Part shown: piece after piece, positions 17,933 to 26,354 of the stretch | Layout: each line of letters begins with the position of its first letter | Numbering within the stretch: the first letter of the stretch is position 1 | Assembly: GCF_024298845.1 (NCBI RefSeq) | Contig: NZ_CP101156.1 | Span: 1,922,001-1,986,000, forward strand | Source: Natronosalvus amylolyticus | GTDB taxonomy: Archaea; Halobacteriota; Halobacteria; Halobacteriales; Natrialbaceae | Direction of reading: 5' to 3' | DNA: 64,000 bases | Notes under the pieces: generated by a model | What the model was told of the DNA's origin: nothing | Databases searched by the model: none | Seen by the model: the letters and a program-made list of their open reading frames with translations, nothing else | Made by a program: the position numbers and the translations under genes

Positions 17933-18856
17933 ATGATCGAGGGCGAGCCACTCGAGGCATCGGCGGGCACACAGCAGGCTGCCTTCAGCCGAGCAGCCTG
18001 GGTGAACGTCCTCGGAAACACCGCCAAAATCGTCGTCGAGGGCGCTGCAGGCCTGGCATTTGGCTCCTTTTCGTTACTCGCTGACGCCGCTCACTCCGTC
18101 GCCGACCTGGTTGCCAGCGTGGTCGTCCTCGTCTGGGGAACGAGCAGTTACGACGAACCCGACGCCACCCATCCACACGGCCACGACCGAATCGAACCGC
18201 TGACGGCGCTGTTCGTCGGTGCCGTCATCGCCTTGCTCGGCCTCACGCTGTTGTACGAATCGACCCGAGGACTGCTCGCTGGTACCGAGGTCACCTTCAG
18301 TCCGATCTTGCTCGGAGCGCTCGCGTTCGCGATCGTCGATATGTACCTCGTCTATCGGTATACCGATGCCGTCAACCAGACGATCGGATCGACCGCGCTC
18401 GAGGCACTCGCGATCGACTGCCTGAACGATATTTACACCTCCCTGGCGGCCGTAGTCGGCGTGCTTGGCGTGTTTTTCGGCGTCTCGGCGCTGGACGCCG
18501 TTGCCGGTGGGTTGGTGAGTCTCCTCGTCATCTCACAGGGCGTTTCGATCGGGCGAGAAAACGTGACGTATCTGGTCGGTGCCGCTCCGCCCCCAGAAAA
18601 GCGCGAAGCCATCGCTTCACTCCTTCGAAACCATCCCGGCGTCGAAGGCATCCACGACCTCACCGTCTACTACGAAGGCACCGTCCTCGAGGTCGAAGTC
18701 CACGTCGAAGTCGACGGCGAAATGCCCCTTCGCGATGCCCACGACCTCGAGACCAGCCTCGTCGACGAACTCCGGCGTCAGGAAGACGTCGGGGATGCAC
18801 ACGTCCACCTCGATCCGTCTGGAATCGGCGAGTGGAAAGACTCCGTCGATACGTGA
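17933..18856 (+). CDS. Cation diffusion facilitator (CDF) metal exporter
   Basis: A 307-residue divalent-metal/proton antiporter. About six helices are followed by a cytoplasmic ferredoxin-like domain (about 205-300). The metal site residues are visible in LLADAAHSVADLVAS (Asp and His-x3-Asp) and HPHGHDRIEP, with the second half-site in ALAIDCLNDIYTS. The His/Asp pattern in the first site and Asp-x3-Asp in the second fits Fe2+, Mn2+ or Zn2+ exporters. A palindrome over the transcription start suggests metal-dependent control. Stands alone. Confidence 0.9.
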   Translation: MIEGEPLEASAGTQQAAFSRAAWVNVLGNTAKIVVEGAAGLAFGSFSLLADAAHSVADLVASVVVLVWGTSSYDEPDATHPHGHDRIEPLTALFVGAVIALLGLTLLYESTRGLLAGTEVTFSPILLGALAFAIVDMYLVYRYTDAVNQTIGSTALEALAIDCLNDIYTSLAAVVGVLGVFFGVSALDAVAGGLVSLLVISQGVSIGRENVTYLVGAAPPPEKREAIASLLRNHPGVEGIHDLTVYYEGTVLEVEVHVEVDGEMPLRDAHDLETSLVDELRRQEDVGDAHVHLDPSGIGEWKDSVDT

Positions 18857-19019
18857 CGGTGATCGTTGTGCCCGTGTACCGGTCAGCGACGAATCGGCAC
18901 AACCGCTGACGGGTGAGATGCCAACAGACGTTATACCGAAAAAGCCCAGTTTGAACTCGAGTCGCGAACGGCGATCAGTGTGGTGACCGGAACGACGGTG
19001 GCTACAGTCGCGATACCCG

Positions 19020-19163
19020 TTACTCGATTGGCATCGCCGTATTTCGGTAGGCCACGTCACAGACGGGACAGCTACCGGGGTTCGTTCGCGATCGAACCGT
19101 TCGACCGCATTCGAGGCACTCGTATGCCGATTCGTCCTCAGGGTTGTATGGTGCGTCCTTCAT
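19020..19163 (-). CDS. Rubrerythrin-like zinc-ribbon miniprotein (47 residues)
   Basis: A 47-residue protein with two CxxC knuckles, YECLECG and SCPVCD, which would bind one Zn or Fe ion as in rubredoxin-like ribbons. The start MKDAPYNPEDESAYECLEC and the end RNTAMPIE match a widespread family of short haloarchaeal proteins called rubrerythrin-like (DUF7129, from memory). A TATA-like GATATAG lies about 35-40 nt upstream. It lies directly downstream of the Bat-type regulator on the same strand; the function of the family is unknown. Confidence 0.75.
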   Translation of the reverse strand: MKDAPYNPEDESAYECLECGRTVRSRTNPGSCPVCDVAYRNTAMPIE

Positions 19164-19176
19164 AATCACGAGGGCG

Positions 19177-19192
19177 CCTCCTCTGGAGGAGG
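19177..19192. repeat. Short hairpin upstream of the zinc-ribbon gene
   Basis: CCTCCTC and GAGGAGG face each other at 19177-19192. In the minus-strand transcript it falls at or close to the 5' end of the zinc-ribbon mRNA and could mask the start region. Confidence 0.3.
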
Positions 19193-19272
19193 GGCTATAT
19201 CGTACCAATATTTGCGTAGCGGGATGGGTAGTGCGGTTCAATAATACACCAACCCACACAGAAGAGGGTTTA

Positions 19273-22206
19273 TTATTCAACCCTCCGAGGGTGTGCCTCG
19301 TCGAAGAGTACCGAAAACAGTGTGCGCTCGACGGCACGAACGTGCTTGGAAAACGCCGTCGGGGAAATATCGAGGGTTGACGCAACCTCTGCGCCGGAGT
19401 TGGTTCGCGGAGTTTCGAAAAAACCGGCATGATAAGCCGTTCGCACAACCTCGAGTTGCCGGTCAGTGAGCGAGTTTCGCACTTCCGATTCCAGTCGGTC
19501 GCCGGTCGTCGGGGCACCCCCTCGCTCTCTGCGGGCGACGAGGGTCGCATCGGAGTAGACGGTTCGAACGAGGTCGTCGACAGAGGCCGTTTCAACGGTC
19601 GAAGGGATTTCAATCGACAAGGTCGTCCCGGACGGTGTCGCCGTCAACGCCGTGATCACCGCACCGTGTTCTGCGAGACGGGTAACCAGCAGCGGGTCGA
19701 CGAGTGTGAGTCGAACCAACCCACCGTCTTCGGTTGCACTGACGACCTGAGCGGACGCTACGCTCACCAGCGTCGAGGCCTGTTCGACGACCCGGTGGGC
19801 CGCACACCCCGTTACCGTAATAAACGCCAGTACCCCCGAATCCAACCGCTGTACGCCGCCCTCGAGGTCGAGTTGACACTCGAGGGTTCGGGCGAGTCGA
19901 CCAACAGTCGTACTCGCCGTCTCGCTCTCGTAGGTCAGTTCGACGGCCCGACCGCCGAGTAAGGCGTGGGTCCGTTCGACCGACCCGATCGCCGAGGCGA
20001 TCATCTCACCCAGTTCTCGCAAGACGGCCTGAGCCGTCTCGTCGACCGCCCCCGCCTGCGTCCCGTAGACGGTCAGTGCACCGTAGCCGAACTCGTCGTA
20101 CGCGAGCGGGACGCTGACGACCGACTGGAACCCGCGTGTGAGTGCGACAGAACGCCAGGGATCGGCCCGTAAATCGTCGGCAACGTTCTCGACGACGGTG
20201 GGTTCACCGGTCTCGAGCGTCCGCTGACCGGGTTCGGTCGTTATCGACTCCGTCTCGAGAGCGTCGAGATATGTCTCGTCGTCGCCGGCCCACGCCCGCG
20301 GCGTGAGCGAACCAGTGTGACGATCACGTGAACCGATCCAGGCGAAGGCAAACCGGTCGTCAGCCGTGAGTCGAGCACAGACGGCTTCCTCGATAGCGCT
20401 TCGCGTTTCCGCCTGCACGAGTTCCTGGCCGATTTCACGGATGATTTCGTTGATTCGGTTGAGGGCACTCAATCGCTGATTTTGCTCGTTGAGTTCCCGA
20501 TCACGTTCACGAAGCGCCATGTCCCGTTCGACCCGGTCGAGAGCCGCTTCTGCCGTTGCGGCGAGTAAATTTGCCACTTCGCTCGTCACCGTATCGATCG
20601 ACTCCTCACGTGTGGTTCCGGCGACGAAGACGCCGTGGTCGCCCAACGGGATTACGACACCAGACTCGAGCCGGTCCATCGGTGATGCGTTCCCCTCGAA
20701 GTTCTCGATGACGAAGTGTTCGTCCTCGACGAACGACGTGGCAACGACATCGTCAGCACCCGGCCAGGTGGCTTCCGGTTTCCCCCGGTCCGGGCCCTCG
20801 CGGTGTCCCGTGAACGCACTCGGCCGAAGTACGTTTTCGTCCGCATCAAACAGATACATCGCCGCGCTAGGCAGATCTAACACGGGGCCGGCATCGTCGA
20901 CAACCCGCGTGGCAACCTCGTGTCGCGTTTCGGCGTACAACAACGCCTGTGCCGTCTCCTGAAGCGACGTCAACGCCTGCTCGCGTTGCTTTCGGGTCGT
21001 TACGTCACGGCAGCTAAACAGCGTTCGACCGTCCTGAATCGAGACCTCTCGAATGTTGACAAGGAGATGGTGTTCCGTGCCGCTCCGGTCGGTCGCTGTA
21101 CATTCGACGTTGGTCAACACGCCTGAGCGAGCGAGGTCGTCCTCATCGTAGAGGTCCTCACCAAGCAGCGCATCGATTGTACCCAGTTCGTATATCTCCT
21201 CGGCCGTGTAGCCGAAGATGAAATGGACGTTCGGACAGACGTAGGTGAACGCACCCGTCTCGTCGGTGAGCAACACCGTATCCGTCATATGGGCGAGGGT
21301 CACGCGGTGTAACTCCTCTGATCGGCGCAGTTCGCGAATCGTCGAGACCCGCTCGCTGATATCGCGTCCCACGACGACGACCCCGTCATCGCCGTTCGAA
21401 ACCGGATACAGTGCAAGCGAGAGCGTTCGGTCACCGTCCTCGAGCGTTACCTCTTGGCTGGAAAATTCGCCCTCGAGTGCCGCCTCGACGGCAGTCTCGA
21501 GCGGTCGACCGGCAGACACCGGCCACCAACTCGCCGCCGGAAACGGGCGTCCGTTCGCGTCGCTCGCCCCCTCGAGTTCGGTCCGAACCGTGTCGTTAGC
21601 CTCGACTATCGTGCCGTCGCGCTCGAGAATCCACAGGAACTCGGGCCCGCTTTCGATAGCGTCGAAGTACGGCGAACGGTCTCGGTGGGTTGGTAACACA
21701 TCCGCCTCTCGAGGCGGTGATTCATCAGCCTCGATTGGTGCGCGTTCATCAGCGTCGAGTGTCGGGGACTCCTCCCTTCGGGCCGTCGACGTGGAAGGTA
21801 CATCGAGCGATGCTTCCAGCGCGCTGTCGAGTGCTCCCTCGAGCAGCGACTCCCGTTCATCGAAGGGGACGTACCCGGTCGCCCCCGCTGCAAGCACTGC
21901 TCCGGCGAGTGATTCGCCACCCTCACGCGGAACACAGATGAGCGGACAGGCAGGCCATCGATCGCGAACGGCCTCGGCGAAGGCGACCGCGCCGTCCGGC
22001 GTCGCTGTGGGTTCGAACACGATACTCCCGGCCCGCTCGCTATCGAGTACCGACGCGGCCGTTTCCCGACGTGTCTCGAGGTCGAAATCGGTCTCGCTCA
22101 CCGTCGTTTCGATCGCTTCGGCCCACGAACCGTCGCCGACGAGGGAAAGCGGTCCACTGGCGTTCCCACTTCGGACGTCCGCCGCGGTGCCGAATCCATC
22201 GTCCAT
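19273..22206 (-). CDS. Bat-type multidomain sensor/transcription regulator (receiver-like, PAS, GAF, HTH-10)
   Basis: A 977-residue soluble regulator of the bacterio-opsin activator type. In order: a degenerate receiver-like domain (about 15-140, ending ATGYVPFDERESLLEGAL), a PAS domain (about 180-290), a second PAS/PAC (about 300-410), a GAF domain (about 420-560), a coiled stretch, a second GAF (about 600-740), the Bat central domain, and a C-terminal HTH-10 helix-turn-helix (about 915-970, LTDRQLEVVRTAYHAGFFE). It likely senses redox, light or a ligand and activates genes. The ATG follows a TTTAGTGG box by about 27 nt. Target genes cannot be read from the sequence. Confidence 0.9.
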   Translation of the reverse strand: MDDGFGTAADVRSGNASGPLSLVGDGSWAEAIETTVSETDFDLETRRETAASVLDSERAGSIVFEPTATPDGAVAFAEAVRDRWPACPLICVPREGGESLAGAVLAAGATGYVPFDERESLLEGALDSALEASLDVPSTSTARREESPTLDADERAPIEADESPPREADVLPTHRDRSPYFDAIESGPEFLWILERDGTIVEANDTVRTELEGASDANGRPFPAASWWPVSAGRPLETAVEAALEGEFSSQEVTLEDGDRTLSLALYPVSNGDDGVVVVGRDISERVSTIRELRRSEELHRVTLAHMTDTVLLTDETGAFTYVCPNVHFIFGYTAEEIYELGTIDALLGEDLYDEDDLARSGVLTNVECTATDRSGTEHHLLVNIREVSIQDGRTLFSCRDVTTRKQREQALTSLQETAQALLYAETRHEVATRVVDDAGPVLDLPSAAMYLFDADENVLRPSAFTGHREGPDRGKPEATWPGADDVVATSFVEDEHFVIENFEGNASPMDRLESGVVIPLGDHGVFVAGTTREESIDTVTSEVANLLAATAEAALDRVERDMALRERDRELNEQNQRLSALNRINEIIREIGQELVQAETRSAIEEAVCARLTADDRFAFAWIGSRDRHTGSLTPRAWAGDDETYLDALETESITTEPGQRTLETGEPTVVENVADDLRADPWRSVALTRGFQSVVSVPLAYDEFGYGALTVYGTQAGAVDETAQAVLRELGEMIASAIGSVERTHALLGGRAVELTYESETASTTVGRLARTLECQLDLEGGVQRLDSGVLAFITVTGCAAHRVVEQASTLVSVASAQVVSATEDGGLVRLTLVDPLLVTRLAEHGAVITALTATPSGTTLSIEIPSTVETASVDDLVRTVYSDATLVARRERGGAPTTGDRLESEVRNSLTDRQLEVVRTAYHAGFFETPRTNSGAEVASTLDISPTAFSKHVRAVERTLFSVLFDEAHPRRVE

Positions 22207-22288
22207 CGTCCGTCATTGGCGACCCAGACCACTAAATCGTTCGTGGTCGATTGGCAGGATTTATCGCCACTGGCGAACGCCAGTGTGT

Positions 22289-23218
22289 ATGGAACCGGGA
22301 GCCGTCCACGAGGTGACCGCCGGCAGTTGTAGCGATCTGTACTATGTCGACACCGAGATGTACGAAACCACCGAGTACGGTGCCGCATACGTTCTCGATG
22401 CCGACCGACCAGCTATCGTCGAAACCGGCATCGGAACCAATCACGAACGACTGCTCGAGGCGCTCGAGACACTCGATATCGAGCGCGGCGACCTCGAGGC
22501 GATCGTCGTCACACACATCCACCTCGATCACGCGGGCGGCGCTGGCTTCCTGGCCGACGCCTGCCCGAACGCCGACGTCTACGCCCACCACGTCGGCGCA
22601 CCCCACCTGGTCGACCCCGAGCGGCTCGTCGCCGGCACCAAAGCCGCCGTCGGCGACCAGTGGGATCACTACGCCGACCCCCTTCCCGTCCCCGACGACC
22701 GCATCGTCGAACTCGAGGACGGGTCGGAGATCGACCTCGGTAATTATCGCCTTCGCGCACACGAGGCCCCCGGACACGCACCCCACCAGGTCGTCTTCGA
22801 GGTCCCCGAATTCGACGCCGTGTTCACCGGCGACGCCGCCGGCATCTGGGTGCCGACGCTCGAACGCATCCGCGAAACGTCGCCACCGGCACAGTTCGAT
22901 CTCGAAGGCTGTCTCGAAGACCTCGAAACGATTCGCGATATCGAGCCCGAGGTCCTCCTGTACACGCACTTCGGTCCCCGAGAAGTCGACGATCTGGAGC
23001 GGGCACTCGAGACCTACGGAACCGTTCTCAGCGACTGGGTCGAAACCGTCACCTCGACTCGCGAATCCCTGGAGTCGGACGACGCCGTCGTCGAACAGTT
23101 AGCCGACGACGTCGATCCCGCGTTCGTCTCCATATGGGGGCCCGAAAAGACGCGGGCGGAGACGGCGATGAACGTCCGAGGCGTGCTCGGCTACCTCGAG
23201 TGGAAAGCGGGCCAGTAG
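22289..23218 (+). CDS. Metallo-beta-lactamase-fold hydrolase
   Basis: A 309-residue protein with the MBL metal motif THIHLDHAGG (about residue 75), a second site in APGHAPHQ, the bridging Asp in FTGDAAG, and a last His in THFGP. These bind two metal ions in glyoxalase-II-like hydrolases. A C-terminal helical extension of about 80 residues may determine substrate. The ATG at 22289 is 82 bp from the divergent Bat-type regulator, so the regulator may control it. Exact substrate unknown. Confidence 0.88.
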   Translation: MEPGAVHEVTAGSCSDLYYVDTEMYETTEYGAAYVLDADRPAIVETGIGTNHERLLEALETLDIERGDLEAIVVTHIHLDHAGGAGFLADACPNADVYAHHVGAPHLVDPERLVAGTKAAVGDQWDHYADPLPVPDDRIVELEDGSEIDLGNYRLRAHEAPGHAPHQVVFEVPEFDAVFTGDAAGIWVPTLERIRETSPPAQFDLEGCLEDLETIRDIEPEVLLYTHFGPREVDDLERALETYGTVLSDWVETVTSTRESLESDDAVVEQLADDVDPAFVSIWGPEKTRAETAMNVRGVLGYLEWKAGQ

Positions 23219-23259
23219 CGGTTTTCGAAAACAGCTGACCGATTCCATCTACCGATAAG

Positions 23260-23299
23260 CAAGGCGAGTGCCCCGGGGCTTGTCCCCGAGGTACTTCAC
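23260..23299 (+). repeat. Orphan IS200/IS605-like right-end (omega-RNA scaffold-like) block, copy 1
   Basis: A 40-bp block begins CAAGGCGAGTGCC, contains the palindrome CCCCGGGGCTTGTCCCCGAG and ends GTACTTCAC. It matches 35 of 40 positions with the block at 26171-26210 on the opposite strand, while the flanks differ completely. GC-rich hairpins ending in a CTTCAC-like string are what I would expect at the right end of haloarchaeal IS605/TnpB elements. No tnpA or tnpB is adjacent. Confidence 0.5.
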
Positions 23300-23396
23300 A
23301 AGTCGACGGACCGGAGTTGTCGTAATTCATGGAACATCGAGACACTCGAGTGGTGATGGTCTCGCTCGAGTGTCTCAGGACTTCCAAGCGTCCCGA

Positions 23397-24302
23397 TTAG
23401 CTCGAGTCGGATTCGGCTTCCGTAATCGCACTCGAGACGTCGTCGTGGGAGGCCGCCCGTCCCTCGTCATCCGTTTCGGTGGTAGTTTCGTCACCGTCTG
23501 GCGGTGATTCGCTCGTCTGTTCGAGGTCAGCGGTCGCTTCCTCGGCCACAGCATCGCCAGACGCCGATTTCGAACCGGGTTCGGCACTGATCTCGAGGTC
23601 AGCGAGCGAAACGGCGAGTTCGCGGTAGGCGATGGCGGCTGGGCTGTCGGGTTCGTGAACGACCAGCGGCGTGCCTGCGTAGACGCTCCCCCGGACGGCC
23701 GGGTCGTCCGGAATCGTACCGAGGAGTTCGAGATCGAGTCGATCAGCGATTTCCTCGTACGAGACGTCGCCGTTGGGTCGGGTTCGGGTGATGACGAGTC
23801 CCTCGACCGCACCGTTGGCGCTGTTGGTCAGTTCGATCGTCTTTTTTGCGTCGTGTACCGATGCCGGCTCGGGCGTCGAAATGAGTAAGACGGCATCCGC
23901 GAGCCCGAGCGGGAGCACCGTCTCGTGGCTGACGCCAGCCCCGACGTCGAGCAGGACGTAGTCGAAGTCCTCGCGAAGCGAGTCGATCGCCTCGCGAAGC
24001 CCTTCCGGCGAGGTTTTGGCGTACTCATCCAGTTTCGTGCCGCTCGGGATGGCGACAATGTTTTCGGCGAGTCGATACGTGGCTTCCTCGATCGTCGCAG
24101 TAGATGCCAGCACGTCGTGGAGGGTGACGTCGTCCGGAGAAAGGCTGACGAACCCAGCGAGGTTCGCCATCCCAAGATCGACGTCGACGATAGCGACACG
24201 CTTGCCTGCCTGGGCAAGTGCCGTCCCGAGGTTTACCGTCGTCGTCGTCTTCCCGACACCGCCTTTTCCACTCGCAATGGCGTAGACCGTCTCGTGGGAC
24301 AT
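23397..24302 (-). CDS. minD: MinD/ParA-type deviant Walker ATPase
   Basis: A 301-residue P-loop ATPase. The N-terminus carries the deviant Walker A motif SGKGGVGKTT with the signature lysine, then IVDVDLGMANLAG and a Walker B region DYVLLDVGAG. Residues from about 235 form an acidic, disordered tail rich in Glu, Ser and Thr. MinD homologues in haloarchaea organise polar structures such as archaella and chemoreceptors rather than division, with membrane or partner binding through the C-terminus. Stands alone, divergent from purC. Which MinD paralogue this is cannot be told. Confidence 0.85.
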   Translation of the reverse strand: MSHETVYAIASGKGGVGKTTTTVNLGTALAQAGKRVAIVDVDLGMANLAGFVSLSPDDVTLHDVLASTATIEEATYRLAENIVAIPSGTKLDEYAKTSPEGLREAIDSLREDFDYVLLDVGAGVSHETVLPLGLADAVLLISTPEPASVHDAKKTIELTNSANGAVEGLVITRTRPNGDVSYEEIADRLDLELLGTIPDDPAVRGSVYAGTPLVVHEPDSPAAIAYRELAVSLADLEISAEPGSKSASGDAVAEEATADLEQTSESPPDGDETTTETDDEGRAASHDDVSSAITEAESDSS

Positions 24303-24481
24303 ACTCGGTTACTATCCGGACAGTGTGGCGGGAAGACCTTAAATCGTGAGTACACGCGCCGTGTCCAAATCGACAGTGCGTTGAGGACTTACTGGAGACG
24401 CACCCGAACGACCACGGACGAAATCCTCGCCGTCGCGACGTGAAATGAAACCTTCTTAGGCGATGGCCACGGCATCTCGAG

Positions 24482-24490
24482 TATGCACGG
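24482..24490 (-). promoter_or_regulatory. Purine-locus motif CCGTGCATA, purC copy
   Basis: TATGCACGG on the plus strand is CCGTGCATA on the minus strand and extends as CGTGCATACTC. It ends 46 bp before the purC GTG at 24536. The same 8-bp core lies at a similar distance before purB and before the purN-purH gene. Confidence 0.5.
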
Positions 24491-24535
24491 TGGCTCTGTG
24501 GCTTCGACCACGGTGACGGCAACGAGGTGGCTCGC

Positions 24536-25555
24536 GTGACCAGCGTCAAGGAGTTCCGCATCGACGACACGGCGACCCCCACGGCACTCGGCCGTGGTGC
24601 GTTCGTCTTTACCGACGACTACTCCGTTTTTGATTGGGGGAAAATGCCCGACACGATACCCGACAAGGGGGCAAGTCTGTGTACGATGGGCGCGTACAAT
24701 TTCGAACTGCTCGAGGCCGCCGGCGTCCCGACGCATTATCGCGGCGTCGTCGAGGACGGCTCGGTGTGCTCGCTCGGTGAAACCGAACGACCACCAACCG
24801 AGATGGCCATCGACCTCACGCAGGTGCCCGACCTGCCACACGAGGGACGAACCTACGACTACGACACCTATCACGCAAACGCGGGCGATAACTACCTCGT
24901 TCCCCTCGAGATTATCTTCCGCAACCGGGTCCCCGTTGGCTCGAGCCTTCGACGCCGAACCGACCCGGCTGACCACGGCCTCGCGTTCGACGAGTGGCCC
25001 GAGGAAGTCGTCGACCTCGAGGAACCGATCGTCGAGTTCTCGACGAAATACGAGAAGGGCGACCGATATCTCGAGCGCGAGGAGGCCGACGCCATTGCTG
25101 GCGTTGCAGGGATCGAGGAACTCGAGTCCGTCGCTCGTGCGGTCAACCGCGTCGTGACTGAGCAGGCCGAATCGGCGGGCCTGGTCCACGAGGACGGAAA
25201 GATCGAGTGCCTGTACTACGACGGGGAGATCAGAGTCGCCGACGTCGTCGGGACGTTCGACGAAAATCGGTTCAGCTACGAGGGAACCCAGCTCTCGAAG
25301 GAGGTCATCCGCCAGTACCACAAACGAACCCAGCCCGACTGGGTTGATGCGGTCTCGACCGCAAAGTCCCAGGCCAAAGCCGAAGACATCGCTGACTGGA
25401 AATCCCTCTGTGAGCGAGACCCCGAACCGCTCGAGAACGAGGTTATCGACGTCGCTCGAGGGATGTACTGTGCCGGTACGAACGCCTACATTGGCGAGGA
25501 GGTTTTCGATGCGCCACCGCTCTCGAGTGCTATCGGTGCCGTTCAGCGGCTCTAG
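24536..25555 (+). CDS. purC: Phosphoribosylaminoimidazole-succinocarboxamide synthase (SAICAR synthase)
   Basis: This enzyme catalyses the ATP-dependent joining of CAIR with aspartate in purine synthesis. The 339-residue protein begins MTSVKEFRI and contains the substrate loop GRGAFVFTDDYSVFDWGKMP, NAGDNYLVPLEIIFRN, and SKEVIRQYHK, all of the SAICAR synthase fold. The GTG at 24536 is chosen over GTG at 24527 because haloarchaeal homologues begin at this point. An 18-residue open frame (24483-24539) ends in an overlapping GTGA, which may be coincidence. Transcribed alone. Confidence 0.92.
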   Translation: MTSVKEFRIDDTATPTALGRGAFVFTDDYSVFDWGKMPDTIPDKGASLCTMGAYNFELLEAAGVPTHYRGVVEDGSVCSLGETERPPTEMAIDLTQVPDLPHEGRTYDYDTYHANAGDNYLVPLEIIFRNRVPVGSSLRRRTDPADHGLAFDEWPEEVVDLEEPIVEFSTKYEKGDRYLEREEADAIAGVAGIEELESVARAVNRVVTEQAESAGLVHEDGKIECLYYDGEIRVADVVGTFDENRFSYEGTQLSKEVIRQYHKRTQPDWVDAVSTAKSQAKAEDIADWKSLCERDPEPLENEVIDVARGMYCAGTNAYIGEEVFDAPPLSSAIGAVQRL

Positions 25556-25828
25556 TGGCGTCTCGAGGACTACCTACGCAGTTTTTCAGACTCAGTACTA
25601 GTTCCTAGAACTGGACGACCAGTGCGAACGACTGACCACAGAAAACGGTCTGGTATTGTTTCAATAGCAAATAGTGAAACCGTAGTAGGTAACGATTCCT
25701 CGAGCGAGATCAGTTACCAGCCGATCAACAGGCATGTTAGCAATCAACAATCACAATCTCTCACACACGTCACGCGACAAAGTAACGCTGATATGGGATT
25801 CGTTCATACCCCTTTCCAAGAGCACACC

Positions 25829-26014
25829 ATGATACCACTGTTTGTCGACCCAATCGTCGGCGTGACCATCCTCTCGAGCATCGCACTCGTCGTATTTATC
25901 GGGATTATCACCTTCCTCGCAGTTGCCCCAGTCGTTTCGGACACCTGGGCTGAGCGTCTCGACCACGGCGCCCAGGTGCATGTTCCCGAAGGGGAGTCGG
26001 TCGCAGACGACTAA
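25829..26014 (+). CDS. Small single-helix membrane protein (61 residues)
   Basis: A 61-residue protein starting MIPLFVDPIVGVTIL with one long hydrophobic segment (about 5-38) followed by an acidic, probably cytoplasmic, tail (WAERLDHGAQVHVPEGES). The ATG at 25829 is preferred, as the upstream open frame looks non-coding. Composition is typical of real small haloarchaeal genes. No family recognised. Confidence 0.6.
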   Translation: MIPLFVDPIVGVTILSSIALVVFIGIITFLAVAPVVSDTWAERLDHGAQVHVPEGESVADD

Positions 26015-26354
26015 CTGCGCTGTCGTCTTTTCCCGGCGGAACGAATAATAGGGACCGACATCGCGAGTAACGTACACCCGCCTGACATCAGACCGTGCGA
26101 GCGATTTCTGGGCGGTTTCGGTTGTTCGAGTCACACCGGGTTCCAACAATCAAGATACGTAGGGATTGGAGTGAAGTGCCTCGGGGTCAAGCCCCGTGGC
26201 GTTCGCCTTGTAATTCTCAAACCGAACAGCCGTGAGTACGTGAGCATTTCTGAGAACAGTGTGTGCCTACAGCGCTGTCGTGATGGGAAATCAGGCCCAA
26301 ATCGGTGGAACTGAGTCGCTGGTTTATCCCCATTCCGGCCCCCTCCTCGAGTGC
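26015..26354. other. Intergenic region with an orphan IS605-like end
   Basis: 340 bp with no supported gene. It holds the IS605-like block at 26171-26210 and, near its end, the TATA string GGTTTATCC at 26321-26329 that serves the DUF4397 gene. Confidence 0.5.
26171..26210 (-). repeat. Orphan IS200/IS605-like right-end (omega-RNA scaffold-like) block, copy 2
   Basis: Read on the minus strand, the block begins CAAGGCGAACGCC, contains the hairpin CGGGGCTTGACCCCG and ends GAGGCACTTCAC. It aligns without gaps to 23260-23299 with five mismatches, two of which fall in the hairpin loop or closing pairs. The sequences outside the 40 bp are unrelated. No transposase or tnpB remains alongside. Confidence 0.5.
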
